A stretch of DNA of 64,000 bases from Siphonodentalium dalli. Taxonomy: Eukaryota > Mollusca > Scaphopoda > Gadilida > Siphonodentaliidae. Location of the stretch: positions 224,334,578-224,398,577 of the forward strand of contig CP136062.1 in NCBI GenBank assembly GCA_032622095.1, in the 5' to 3' direction. Below, piece after piece: positions 20,936 through 36,300 of this stretch (the first letter of the stretch is position 1; the number at the start of each line of letters is the position of its first letter). A model generated the notes under the pieces. That model was not told the origin of the DNA. It was given only the letters and a program-made list of their open reading frames with translations, and made no database searches. Made by a program: the position numbers and the translations under genes.

Positions 20936-21310
20936 ATAGAATAAACACGAACATTGCAGAATTTTTTAACTTAGGCTAATCTGATTTAATTTGTTGCAAA
21001 ATAATCAAAGTCCAAAATTACTTCTAGTCTCATACTTGGCTGAAAAATTAAATATTCCAGATTATTCAAGGTTATTCTTCTCTAATTTATTGCAAAGTCA
21101 CTGAATTTACAAATTTACAAATACTGCCCTCAGTTTGTCATTCTGTCCCGCTCCGTCTGCAGTTTCACAGACACAGTTCTGAGGTTAACCTTGATCACGT
21201 GATTGTTGCATGTTAATTTCAGCTCTGGGTTTTCCCCAAACTTGATCGAGACAATACAATTATAAAACATCCTTCAATTCCTGATTGAAAAAGCTTATGT
21301 TACTCATTAT
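20936..21310. other. flank of the minisatellite element, no gene
   Basis: 20936-21110 matches 52170-52360, including TTATTCAAGGTTATTCTTCT. The rest is unrecognised AT-rich sequence before the satellite. Confidence 0.45.
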
Positions 21311-24300
21311 TAGCTCAACTTTACTTTGTAAAGTTTGAGCTATTGCCATGGCTTTGTCGTCCGTCGTCTGTGTGTATGTGTGTGCGTGTGTACGTAAGGC
21401 GTCAACAATGCAGGCTACAGGTCGTACCTTTGGTCGGATCATTATGAAATTTGTCATAGCTGTTGACATCAACATTTAGACCAGAATGATTAATTTTGCG
21501 GTCATTCGGAAAAAAAACATGGCCGCCAGTGGCCATCTTTGATTTCAGGCCATACTGTTCGTCTGATCATCATGAAATTTGTCATGGATGTTAATATTGA
21601 CATGTAGATGGGAACGAGTAATTTTGGGGTCATTCGGCCCAAAAACATGGCCGCCAGCAGCCATCTTGGATTTTACTCTTTGTATGACTAAATTCTTTAG
21701 CACGGGCTACAGGTCGTACTTTTATTCTGATCATCATAAAATTTGTCATGAATGTTAATAATGACATGTAGATGGGAACGAGTCATTTTGGGGTCATTCG
21801 GCCAAAAAACATGGCCGCCAGCAGCCATCTTGGATTTTACTCTTTGTATGACTAAATCCTTTAGCATGGGCTACAGGTCGTACCTTTAGTCTGATCATCA
21901 TAAAATTTGTCATGGCTGTTGAAATTGGAATGTAGATGGGAACGAGTCATTTTGGGGTCACTCGGACAAAAAACATGGCCGCCAGCGCCCATCTTGGATT
22001 TCAAAATTTAATCCATTAGCACGGGCCACAGGTCGTACTATTCGTCTGATCATCATGAAATTTGTCATGGATGATAATATTGACATGTAGATGGGAACGA
22101 GTAATTTTGGGGTCATTCGGCCAAAAAACATGGTCGCCAGCAGCCATCTTGGATTTTACTCTTTGTATGACTAAATCCTTTAGCACGGGCTACAGGTCCT
22201 ACTTTTAGTCTGATCATCATAAAATTTGTCATGAATGTTAATAATGACATGTAGATGGGAACGAGTCGTTTTGGGGTCTTCGGCCAAAAAACATGGCCGC
22301 CTGCAGCCATCTTGGATTTTACTCTTTGTATGACTAAATCCTTTAGCACGGGCTACAGGTCGTACCTTTAGTCTGATCATCATAAAATTTGTCATGGCTG
22401 TTGAAATTGGAATGTAGATGGGAACTAGTCATTTTGGGGTCACTCGGACAAAAAACATGGCCGCCAGTGGCCATCTTGGATTTCAAAATTTAATCCATTA
22501 GCACGGGCCACAGGTCGTACTGTTCGTCTGATCATCATGAAATTTGTCTTGGATGATAATATTGACATGTAGATGGGAACGAGAAATTTTGGGGTCATTC
22601 GGCCAAAAAACATGGCCTCCAGCAGCCATCTTGGATTTTACTCTTTGTATGACTAAATTCTTTAGCACGGGCTGCAGGTCGTACCTTTAGTCTGATCATC
22701 ATAAAATTTGTCATGGATGTTAATATTGACATATAGATGGGAACGAGTAATTTTGGGGTCATTCGGCCAAAAAACATGGTCGCCAGCAGCCATCTTGGAT
22801 TTTACTCTTTGTATGACTAAATCCTTTAGCACGGGCTACAGGTCGTACCTTTAGTCTGATCATCATACAATTTGTCATGGCTGTTGAAATTGGAATGTAG
22901 ATGGGAACGAGTCATTTTGGGGTCATTCGGCCAAAAAACATGGCCGCCTGCAGCCATCTTGGATTTTACTCTTTGTATGACTGAATCCTTTAGCACGGGC
23001 TACAGGTCGTACCTTTAGTCTGATCATCATAAAATTTGTCATGGCTGTTGAAATTGGAATGTAGATGGGAACGAGTCATTTTGGGGTCACTCGGACAAAA
23101 AACATGGCCGCCAGCGGCCATCTTGGATTTCAAAATTTAATCCATTAGCACGGGCCACAGGTCGTACTGTTCGTCTGATCATCATGAAATTTGTCATGGA
23201 TGATAATATTGACATGTAGATGGTACGAGTAATTTTGGGGTCATTCGGCCAAAAAACATGGCCTCCAGCAGCCATCTTGGATTTTACTCTTTGTATGACT
23301 AAATTCTTTAGCACGGGCTGCAGGTCGTACCTTTAGTCTGATCATCATAAAATTTGTCATGAATGTTAATAATGACATGTAGATGGGAACGAGTCATTTT
23401 GGGGTCATTCGGCCAAAAAACATGGCCGCCAGCAGCCATCTTGGATTTTACTCTTTGTATGACTAAATCCTTTAGCATGGGCTACAGGTCGTACCTTTAG
23501 TCTGATCATCATAAAATTTGTCATGGCTGTTGAAATTGGAATGTAGATGGGAACGAGTCATTTTGGGGTCACTCGGACAAAAAACATGGCCGCCAGCGCC
23601 CATCTTGGATTTCAAAATTTAATCCATTAGCACGGGCCACAGGTCGTACTATTCGTCTGATCATCATGAAATTTGTCATGGATGATAATATTGACATGTA
23701 GATGGGAACGAGTAATTTTGGGGTCATTCGGCCAAAAAACATGGTCGCCAGCAGCCATCTTGGATTTTACTCTTTGTATGACTGAATCCTTTAGCACGGG
23801 CTACAGGTCCTACTTTTAGTCTGATCATCATAAAATTTGTCATGAATGTTAATAATGACATGTAGATGGGAACGAGTCGTTTTGGGGTCTTCGGCCAAAA
23901 AACATGGCCGCCTGCAGCCATCTTGGATTTTACTCTTTGTATGACTAAATCCTTTAGCACGGGCTACAGGTCGTACCTTTAGTCTGATCATCATAAAATT
24001 TGTCATGGCTGTTGAAATTGGAATGTAGATGGGAACTAGTCATTTTGGGGTCACTCGGACAAAAAACATGGCCGCCAGTGGCCATCTTGGATTTCAAAAT
24101 TTAATCCATTAGCACGGGCCACAGGTCGTACTGTTCGTCTGATCATCATGAAATTTGTCTTGGATGATAATATTGACATGTAGATGGGAACAAGAAATTT
24201 TGGGGTCATTCGGCCAAAAAACATGGCCTCCAGTAGCCATCTTGGATTTTACTCTTTGTATGACTAAATTCTTTAGCACGGGCTGCAGGTCGTACCTTTA

Positions 24301-27300
24301 GTCTGATCATCATAAAATTTGTCATGGATGTTAATATTGACATATAGATGGGAACGAGTAATTTTGGGGTCATTCGGCCAAAAAACATGGTCGCCAGCAG
24401 CCATCTTGGATTTTACTCTTTGTATGACTAAATCCTTTAGCACGGGCTACAGGTCGTACCTTTAGTCTGATCATCATACAATTTGTCATGGCTGTTGAAA
24501 TTGGAATGTAGATGGGAACGAGTCATTTTGGGGTTATTCGGCCAAAAAACATGGCCGCCTGCAGCCATCTTGGATTTTACTCTTTGTATGACTGAATCCT
24601 TTAGCACGGGCTACAGGTCGTACCTTTAGTCTGATCATCATAAAATTTGTCATGGCTGTTGAAATTGGAATGTAGATGGGAACGAGTCATTTTGGGGTCA
24701 CTCGGACAAAAAACATGGCCGCCAGCGGCCATCTTGGATTTCAAAATTTAATCCATTAGCACGGGCCACAGGTCGTACTGTTCGTCTGATCATCATGAAA
24801 TTTGTCATGGATGATAATATTGACATGTAGATGGTACGAGTAATTTTGGGGTCATTCGGCCAAAAAACATGGCCTCCAGCAGCCATCTTGGATTTTACTC
24901 TTTGTATGACTAAATTCTTTAGCACGGGCTGCAGGTCGTACCTTTAGTCTGATCATCATAAAATTTGTCATGGATGTTAATATTGACATGTAGATGGGAA
25001 CGAGTAATTTTGGGGTCATTCGGCCCAAAAACATGGCCGCCAGCAGCCATCTTGGATTTTACTCTTTGTATGACTAAATTCTTTAGCACGGGCTACAGGT
25101 CGTACTTTTATTCTGATCATCATAAAATTTGTCATGAATGTTAATAATGACATGTAGATGGGAACAAGTCATTTTGGGGTCATTCGGCCAAAAAACATGG
25201 CCGCCAGCAGCCATCTTGGATTTTACTCTTTGTATGACTAAATCCTTTAGCACGGGCTACAGGTCGTACCTTTAGTCTGATCATCATAAAATTTGTCATG
25301 GCTGTTGAAATTGGAATGTAGATGGGAACGAGTCATTTTGGGGTCACTCGGACAAAAAACATGGCCGCCAGCGCCCATCTTGGATTTCAAAATTTAATCC
25401 ATTAGCACGGGCCACAGGTCGTACTATTCGTCTGATCATCATGAAATTTGTCATGGATGATAATATTGACATGTAGATGGGAACGAGTAATTTTGGGGTC
25501 ATTCGGCCAAAAAACATGGTCGCCAGCAGCCATCTTGGATTTTACTCTTTGTATGACTGAATCCTTTAGCACGGGCTACAGGTCCTACTTTTAGTCTGAT
25601 CATCATAAAATTTGTCATGAATGTTAATAATGACATGTAGATGGGAACGAGTCGTTTTGGGGTCTTCGGCCAAAAAACATGGCCGCCTGCAGCCATCTTG
25701 GATTTTACTCTTTGTATGACTAAATCCTTTAGCACGGGCTACAGGTCGTACCTTTAGTCTGATCATCATAAAATTTGTCATGGCTGTTGAAATTGGAATG
25801 TAGATGGGAACTAGTCATTTTGGGGTCACTCGGACAAAAAACATGGCCGCCAGTGGCCATCTTGGATTTCAAAATTTAATCCATTAGCACGGGCCACAGG
25901 TCGTACTGTTCGTCTGATCATCATGAAATTTGTCTTGGATGATAATATTGACATGTAGATGGGAACAAGAAATTTTGGGGTCATTCGGCCAAAAAACATG
26001 GCCTCCAGTAGCCATCTTGGATTTTACTCTTTGTATGACTAAATTCTTTAGCACGGGCTGCAGGACGTACCTTTAGTCTGATCATCATAAAATTTGTCAT
26101 GGATGTTAATATTGACATATAGATGGGAACGAGTAATTTTGGGGTCATTCGGCCAAAAAACATGGTCGCCAGCAGCCATCTTGGATTTTACTCTTTGTAT
26201 GACTAAATCCTTTAGCACGGGCTACAGGTCGTACCTTTAGTCTGATCATCATACAATTTGTCATGGCTGTTGAAATTGGAATGTAGATGGGAACGAGTCA
26301 TTTTGGGGTTATTCGGCCAAAAAACATGGCCGCCTGCAGCCATCTTGGATTTTACTCTTTGTATGACTGAATCCTTTAGCACGGGCTACAGGTCGTACCT
26401 TTAGTCTGATCATCATAAAATTTGTCATGGCTGTTGAAATTGGAATGTAGATGGGAACGAGTCATTTTGGGGTCACTCGGACAAAAAACATGGCCGCCAG
26501 CGGCCATCTTGGATTTCAAAATTTAATCCATTAGCACGGGCCACAGGTCGTACTGTTCGTCTGATCATCATGAAATTTGTCATGGATGATAATATTGACA
26601 TGTAGATGGTACGAGTAATTTTGGGGTCATTCGGCCAAAAAACATGGCCTCCAGCAGCCATCTTGGATTTTACTCTTTGTATGACTAAATTCTTTAGCAC
26701 GGGCTGCAGGTCGTACCTTTAGTCTGATCATCATAAAATTTGTCATGGATGTTAATATTGACATGTAGATGGGAACGAGTAATTTTGGGGTCATTCGGCC
26801 CAAAAACATGGCCGCCAGCAGCCATCTTGGATTTTACTCTTTGTATGACTAAATTTTTAGCACGGGCTACAGGTCGTACTTTTATTCTGATCATCATAAA
26901 ATTTGTCATGAATGTTAATAATGACATGTAGATGGGAACGAGTCGTTTTGGGGTCTTCGGCCAAAAAACATGGCCGCCTGCAGCCATCTTGGATTTTACT
27001 CTTTGTATGACTAATTCCTTTAGCACGGGCTACAGGTCGTACCTTTAGTCTGATCATCATAAAATTTGTCATGGCTGTTGAAATTGGAATGTAGATGGGA
27101 ACTAGTCATTTTGGGGTCACTCGGACAAAAAACATGGCCGCCAGTGGCCATCTTGGATTTCAAAATTTAATCCATTAGCACGGGCCACAGGTCGTACTAT
27201 TCGTCTGATCATCATGAAATTTGTCATGGATGATAATATTGACATGTAGATGGGAACGAGTAATTTTGGGGTCATTCGGCCAAAAAACATGGTCGCCAGC

Positions 27301-30300
27301 AGCCATCTTGGATTTTACTCTTTGTATGACTAAATCCTTTAGCACGGGCTACAGGTCCTACTTTTAGTCTGATCATCATAAAATTTGTCATGAATGTTAA
27401 TAATGACATGTAGATGGGAACGAGTCGTTTTGGGGTCTTCGGCCAAAAAACATGGCCGCCTGCAGCCATCTTGGATTTTACTCTTTGTATGACTAATTCC
27501 TTTAGCACGGGCTACAGGTCGTACCTTTAGTCTGATCATCATAAAATTTGTCATGGCTGTTGAAATTGGAATGTAGATGGGAACTAGTCATTTTGGGGTC
27601 ACTCGGACAAAAAACATGGCCGCCAGCGGCCATCTTGGATTTCAAAATTTAATCCATTAGCACACTGGCCACAGGTCGTACTGTTCGTCTGATCATCATG
27701 AAATTTTTCATGGATGTTAATATTGACATATAGATGGGAACGAGTAATTTTGGGGTCATTCGGCCAAAAAACATGGCCGCCAGCAGCCATCTTGGATTTT
27801 ACTCTTTGTATGACTAAATTCTTTAGCACGGGCTACAGCTCGTACCTTTACTCTGATCATCATAAATTTTTTTCATGGATGTTAACAATGACATGTAGAT
27901 GGGAACGACTCATTTTGGGGTCATTCGTCCGAAAACATGGCCGCCAGCAGCCATCTTGGATTTTACTCTTTGTATGACTAAATTCTTTAGCACGGGCTAC
28001 ATGTCGTACCTTTAGTCTGATCATCATAAAATTTGTCATGAATGTTAATATTGACATGTAGATGGGAACTAGTCATTTTGGGGTCATTCGGCCAAAAAAC
28101 ATGGCCGCCAGCAGCCATCTTGGATTTTACTCTTTGTATGACTAAATTCTTTAGCATGGGCTACAGGTCGTACCTTTAGTCTGATTGTCATAAAATTTGT
28201 CATGGATGTTAACGATGACATATAGATGGGAACGAGTAATTTTGGGGTCATTCGGCCAAAAAACATGGCCGCCAGCAGCCATCTTGGATTTTACTCTTTG
28301 TATGACTAAATTCTTTAGCACGGGCTACAGCTCGTACCTTTACTCTGATCATCATAAAATTTGTCATGGATGTTAACAATGACATGTAGATGGGAACGAC
28401 TCATTTTGGGGTCATTCGTCCGAAAACATGGCCGCCAGCAGCCATCTTGGATTTTACTCTTTGTATGACTAAATTCTTTAGCACGGGCTACAGGTCGTAC
28501 TTTTATTCTGATCATCATAAAATTTGTCATGAATGTTAATAATGACATGTAGATGGGAACGAGTCATTTTGGGGTCATTCGGCCAAAAAACATGGCCGCC
28601 AGCAGCCATCTTGGATTTTACTCTTTGTATGACTAAATCCTTTAGCATGGGCTACAGGTCGTACCTTTAGTCTGATCATCATAAAATTTGTCATGGCTGT
28701 TGAAATTGGAATGTAGATGGGAACGAGTCATTTTGGGGTCACTCGGACAAAAAACATGGCCGCCAGAGCCCATCTTGGATTTCAAAATTTAATCCATTAG
28801 CACGGGCCACAGGTCGTACTATTCGTCTGATCATCATGAAATTTGTCATGGATGATAATATTGACATGTAGATGGGAACGAGTAATTTTGGGGTCATTCG
28901 GCCAAAAAACATGGTCGCCAGCAGCCATCTTGGATTTTACTCTTTGTATGACTAAATCCTTTAGCACGGGCTACAGGTCCTACTTTTAGTCTGATCATCA
29001 TAAAATTTGTCATGAATGTTAATAATGACATGTAGATGGGAACGAGTCGTTTTGGGGTCTTCGGCCAAAAAACATGGCCGCCTGCAGCCATCTTGGATTT
29101 TACTCTTTGTATGACTAAATCCTTTAGCACGGGCTACAGGTCGTACCTTTAGTCTGATCATCATAAAATTTGTCATGGCTGTTGAAATTGGAATGTAGAT
29201 GGGAACTAGTCATTTTGGGGTCACTCGGACAAAAAACATGGCCGCCAGTGGCCATCTTGGATTTCAAAATTTAATCCATTAGCACGGGCCACAGGTCGTA
29301 CTGTTCGTCTGATCATCATGAAATTTGTCTTGGATGATAATATTGACATGTAGATGGGAACGAGTAATTTTGGGGTCATTCGGCCAAAAAACATGGTCGC
29401 CAGCAGCCATCTTGGATTTTACTCTTTGTATGACTAAATCCTTTAGCACGGGCTACAGGTCCTACTTTTAGTCTGATCATCATAAAATTTGTCATGAATG
29501 TTAATAATGACATGTAGATGGGAACGAGTCGTTTTGGGGTCTTCGGCCAAAAAACATGGCCGCCTGCAGCCATCTTGGATTTTACTCTTTGTATGACTAA
29601 TTCCTTTAGCACGGGCTACAGGTCGTACCTTTAGTCTGATCATCATAAAATTTGTCATGGCTGTTGAAATTGGAATGTAGATGGGAACTAGTCATTTTGG
29701 GGTCACTCGGACAAAAAACATGGCCGCCAGCGGCCATCTTGGATTTCAAAATTTAATCCATTAGCACACTGGCCACAGGTCGTACTGTTCGTCTGATCAT
29801 CATGAAATTTTTCATGGATGTTAATATTGACATATAGATGGGAACGAGTAATTTTGGGGTCATTCGGCCAAAAAACATGGCCGCCAGCAGCCATCTTGGA
29901 TTTTACTCTTTGTATGACTAAATTCTTTAGCACGGGCTACAGCTCGTACCTTTACTCTGATCATCATAAATTTTTTTCATGGATGTTAACAATGACATGT
30001 AGATGGGAACGACTCATTTTGGGGTCATTCGTCCGAAAACATGGCCGCCAGCAGCCATCTTGGATTTTACTCTTTGTATGACTAAATTCTTTAGCACGGG
30101 CTACATGTCGTACCTTTAGTCTGATCATCATAAAATTTGTCATGAATGTTAATATTGACATGTAGATGGGAACTAGTCATTTTGGGGTCATTCGGCCAAA
30201 AAACATGGCCGCCAGCAGCCATCTTGGATTTTACTCTTTGTATGACTAAATTCTTTAGCATGGGCTACAGGTCGTACCTTTAGTCTGATTGTCATAAAAT

Positions 30301-33300
30301 TTGTCATGGATGTTAACGATGACATATAGATGGGAACGAGTAATTTTGGGGTCATTCGGCCAAAAAACATGGCCGCCAGCAGCCATCTTGGATTTTACTC
30401 TTTGTATGACTAAATTCTTTAGCACGGGCTACAGCTCGTACCTTTACTCTGATCATCATAAAATTTGTCATGGATGTTAACAATGACATGTAGATGGGAA
30501 CGACTCATTTTGGGGTCATTCGTCCGAAAACATGGCCGCCAGCAGCCATCTTGGATTTTACTCTTTGTATGACTAAATTCTTTAGCACGGGCTACAGGTC
30601 GTACTTTTATTCTGATCATCATAAAATTTGTCATGAATGTTAATAATGACATGTAGATGGGAACGAGTCATTTTGGGGTCATTCGGCCAAAAAACATGGC
30701 CGCCAGCAGCCATCTTGGATTTTACTCTTTGTATGACTAAATCCTTTAGCATGGGCTACAGGTCGTACCTTTAGTCTGATCATCATAAAATTTGTCATGG
30801 CTGTTGAAATTGGAATGTAGATGGGAACGAGTCATTTTGGGGTCACTCGGACAAAAAACATGGCCGCCAGCGCCCATCTTGGATTTCAAAATTTAATCCA
30901 TTAGCACGGGCCACAGGTCGTACTATTCGTCTGATCATCATGAAATTTGTCATGGATGATAATATTGACATGTAGATGGGAACGAGTAATTTTGGGGTCA
31001 TTCGGCCAAAAAACATGGTCGCCAGCAGCCATCTTGGATTTTACTCTTTGTATGACTAAATCCTTTAGCACGGGCTACAGGTCCTACTTTTAGTCTGATC
31101 ATCATAAAATTTGTCATGAATGTTAATAATGACATGTAGATGGGAACGAGTCGTTTTGGGGTCTTCGGCCAAAAAACATGGCCGCCTGCAGCCATCTTGG
31201 ATTTTACTCTTTGTATGACTAAATCCTTTAGCACGGGCTACAGGTCGTACCTTTAGTCTGATCATCATAAAATTTGTCATGGCTGTTGAAATTGGAATGT
31301 AGATGGGAACTAGTCATTTTGGGGTCACTCGGACAAAAAACATGGCCGCCAGTGGCCATCTTGGATTTCAAAATTTAATCCATTAGCACGGGCCACAGGT
31401 CGTACTGTTCGTCTGATCATCATGAAATTTGTCTTGGATGATAATATTGACATGTAGATGGGAACGAGAAATTTTGGGGTCATTCGGCCAAAAAACATGG
31501 CCTCCAGCAGCCATCTTGGATTTTACTCTTTGTATGACTAAATTCTTTAGCACGGGCTGCAGGTCGTACCTTTAGTCTGATCATCATAAAATTTGTCATG
31601 GATGTTAATATTGACATATAGATGGGAACGAGTAATTTTGGGGTCATTCGGCCAAAAAACATGGTCGCCAGCAGCCATCTTGGATTTTACTCTTTGTATG
31701 ACTAAATCCTTTAGCACGGGCTACAGGTCGTACCTTTAGTCTGATCATCATACAATTTGTCATGGCTGTTGAAATTGGAATGTAGATGGGAACGAGTCAT
31801 TTTGGGGTCATTCGGCCAAAAAACATGGCCGCCTGCAGCCATCTTGGATTTTACTCTTTGTATGACTGAATCCTTTAGCACGGGCTACAGGTCGTACCTT
31901 TAGTCTGATCATCATAAAATTTGTCATGGCTGTTGAAATTGGAATGTAGATGGGAACGAGTCATTTTGGGGTCACTCGGACAAAAAACATGGCCGCCAGC
32001 GGCCATCTTGGATTTCAAAATTTAATCCATTAGCACGGGCCACAGGTCGTACTGTTCGTCTGATCATCATGAAATTTGTCATGGATGATAATATTGACAT
32101 GTAGATGGTACGAGTAATTTTGGGGTCATTCGGCCAAAAAACATGGCCTCCAGCAGCCATCTTGGATTTTACTCTTTGTATGACTAAATTCTTTAGCACG
32201 GGCTGCAGGTCGTACCTTTAGTCTGATCATCATAAAATTTGTCATGGATGTTAATATTGACATGTAGATGGGAACGAGTAATTTTGGGGTCATTCGGCCC
32301 AAAAACATGGCCGCCAGCAGCCATCTTGGATTTTACTCTTTGTATGACTAAATTCTTTAGCACGGGCTACAGGTCGTACTTTTATTCTGATCATCATAAA
32401 ATTTGTCATGAATGTTAATAATGACATGTAGATGGGAACGAGTCATTTTGGGGTCATTCGGCCAAAAAACATGGCCGCCAGCAGCCATCTTGGATTTTAC
32501 TCTTTGTATGACTAAATCCTTTAGCATGGGCTACAGGTCGTACCTTTAGTCTGATCATCATAAAATTTGTCATGGCTGTTGAAATTGGAATGTAGATGGG
32601 AACGAGTCATTTTGGGGTCACTCGGACAAAAAACATGGCCGCCAGCGCCCATCTTGGATTTCAAAATTTAATCCATTAGCACGGGCCACAGGTCGTACTA
32701 TTCGTCTGATCATCATGAAATTTGTCATGGATGATAATATTGACATGTAGATGGGAACGAGTAATTTTGGGGTCATTCGGCCAAAAAACATGGTCGCCAG
32801 CAGCCATCTTGGATTTTACTCTTTGTATGACTGAATCCTTTAGCACGGGCTACAGGTCCTACTTTTAGTCTGATCATCATAAAATTTGTCATGAATGTTA
32901 ATAATGACATGTAGATGGGAACGAGTCGTTTTGGGGTCTTCGGCCAAAAAACATGGCCGCCTGCAGCCATCTTGGATTTTACTCTTTGTATGACTAAATC
33001 CTTTAGCACGGGCTACAGGTCGTACCTTTAGTCTGATCATCATAAAATTTGTCATGGCTGTTGAAATTGGAATGTAGATGGGAACTAGTCATTTTGGGGT
33101 CACTCGGACAAAAAACATGGCCGCCAGTGGCCATCTTGGATTTCAAAATTTAATCCATTAGCACGGGCCACAGGTCGTACTGTTCGTCTGATCATCATGA
33201 AATTTGTCTTGGATGATAATATTGACATGTAGATGGGAACAAGAAATTTTGGGGTCATTCGGCCAAAAAACATGGCCTCCAGTAGCCATCTTGGATTTTA

Positions 33301-36300
33301 CTCTTTGTATGACTAAATTCTTTAGCACGGGCTGCAGGTCGTACCTTTAGTCTGATCATCATAAAATTTGTCATGGATGTTAATATTGACATATAGATGG
33401 GAACGAGTAATTTTGGGGTCATTCGGCCAAAAAACATGGTCGCCAGCAGCCATCTTGGATTTTACTCTTTGTATGACTAAATCCTTTAGCACGGGCTACA
33501 GGTCGTACCTTTAGTCTGATCATCATACAATTTGTCATGGCTGTTGAAATTGGAATGTAGATGGGAACGAGTCATTTTGGGGTTATTCGGCCAAAAAACA
33601 TGGCCGCCTGCAGCCATCTTGGATTTTACTCTTTGTATGACTGAATCCTTTAGCACGGGCTACAGGTCGTACCTTTAGTCTGATCATCATAAAATTTGTC
33701 ATGGCTGTTGAAATTGGAATGTAGATGGGAACGAGTCATTTTGGGGTCACTCGGACAAAAAACATGGCCGCCAGCGGCCATCTTGGATTTCAAAATTTAA
33801 TCCATTAGCACGGGCCACAGGTCGTACTGTTCGTCTGATCATCATGAAATTTGTCATGGATGATAATATTGACATGTAGATGGTACGAGTAATTTTGGGG
33901 TCATTCGGCCAAAAAACATGGCCTCCAGCAGCCATCTTGGATTTTACTCTTTGTATGACTAAATTCTTTAGCACGGGCTGCAGGTCGTACCTTTAGTCTG
34001 ATCATCATAAAATTTGTCATGGATGTTAATATTGACATGTAGATGGGAACGAGTAATTTTGGGGTCATTCGGCCCAAAAACATGGCCGCCAGCAGCCATC
34101 TTGGATTTTACTCTTTGTATGACTAAATTTTTAGCACGGGCTACAGGTCGTACTTTTATTCTGATCATCATAAAATTTGTCATGAATGTTAATAATGACA
34201 TGTAGATGGGAACGAGTCGTTTTGGGGTCTTCGGCCAAAAAACATGGCCGCCTGCAGCCATCTTGGATTTTACTCTTTGTATGACTAATTCCTTTAGCAC
34301 GGGCTACAGGTCGTACCTTTAGTCTGATCATCATAAAATTTGTCATGGCTGTTGAAATTGGAATGTAGATGGGAACTAGTCATTTTGGGGTCACTCGGAC
34401 AAAAAACATGGCCGCCAGTGGCCATCTTGGATTTCAAAATTTAATCCATTAGCACGGGCCACAGGTCGTACTATTCGTCTGATCATCATGAAATTTGTCA
34501 TGGATGATAATATTGACATGTAGATGGGAACGAGTAATTTTGGGGTCATTCGGCCAAAAAACATGGTCGCCAGCAGCCATCTTGGATTTTACTCTTTGTA
34601 TGACTAAATCCTTTAGCACGGGCTACAGGTCCTACTTTTAGTCTGATCATCATAAAATTTGTCATGAATGTTAATAATGACATGTAGATGGGAACGAGTC
34701 GTTTTGGGGTCTTCGGCCAAAAAACATGGCCGCCTGCAGCCATCTTGGATTTTACTCTTTGTATGACTAATTCCTTTAGCACGGGCTACAGGTCGTACCT
34801 TTAGTCTGATCATCATAAAATTTGTCATGGCTGTTGAAATTGGAATGTAGATGGGAACTAGTCATTTTGGGGTCACTCGGACAAAAAACATGGCCGCCAG
34901 CGGCCATCTTGGATTTCAAAATTTAATCCATTAGCACACTGGCCACAGGTCGTACTGTTCGTCTGATCATCATGAAATTTTTCATGGATGTTAATATTGA
35001 CATATAGATGGGAACGAGTAATTTTGGGGTCATTCGGCCAAAAAACATGGCCACCAGCAGCCATCTTGGATTTTACTCTTTGTATGACTAAATTCTTTAG
35101 CACGGGCTACAGCTCGTACCTTTACTCTGATCATCATAAATTTTTTTCATGGATGTTAACAATGACATGTAGATGGGAACGACTCATTTTGGGGTCATTC
35201 GTCCGAAAACATGGCCGCCAGCAGCCATCTTGGATTTTACTCTTTGTATGACTAAATTCTTTAGCACGGGCTACATGTCGTACCTTTAGTCTGATCATCA
35301 TAAAATTTGTCATGAATGTTAATATTGACATGTAGATGGGAACTAGTCATTTTGGGGTCATTCGGCCAAAAAACATGGCCGCCAGCAGCCATCTTGGATT
35401 TTACTCTTTGTATGACTAAATTCTTTAGCATGGGCTACAGGTCGTACCTTTAGTCTGATTGTCATAAAATTTGTCATGGATGTTAACGATGACATATAGA
35501 TGGGAACGAGTAATTTTGGGGTCATTCGGCCAAAAAACATGGCCGCCAGCAGCCATCTTGGATTTTACTCTTTGTATGACTAAATTCTTTAGCACGGGCT
35601 ACAGCTCGTACCTTTACTCTGATCATCATAAAATTTGTCATGGATGTTAACAATGACATGTAGATGGGAACGACTCATTTTGGGGTCATTCGTCCGAAAA
35701 CATGGCCGCCAGCAGCCATCTTGGATTTTACTCTTTGTATGACTAAATTCTTTAGCACGGGCTACAGGTCGTACTTTTATTCTGATCATCATAAAATTTG
35801 TCATGAATGTTAATAATGACATGTAGATGGGAACGAGTCATTTTGGGGTCATTCGGCCAAAAAACATGGCCGCCAGCAGCCATCTTGGATTTTACTCTTT
35901 GTATGACTAAATCCTTTAGCATGGGCTACAGGTCGTACCTTTAGTCTGATCATCATAAAATTTGTCATGGCTGTTGAAATTGGAATGTAGATGGGAACGA
36001 GTCATTTTGGGGTCACTCGGACAAAAAACATGGCCGCCAGCGCCCATCTTGGATTTCAAAATTTAATCCATTAGCACGGGCCACAGGTCGTACTATTCGT
36101 CTGATCATCATGAAATTTGTCATGGATGATAATATTGACATGTAGATGGGAACGAGTAATTTTGGGGTCATTCGGCCAAAAAACATGGTCGCCAGCAGCC
36201 ATCTTGGATTTTACTCTTTGTATGACTAAATCCTTTAGCACGGGCTACAGGTCCTACTTTTAGTCTGATCATCATAAAATTTGTCATGAATGTTAATAAT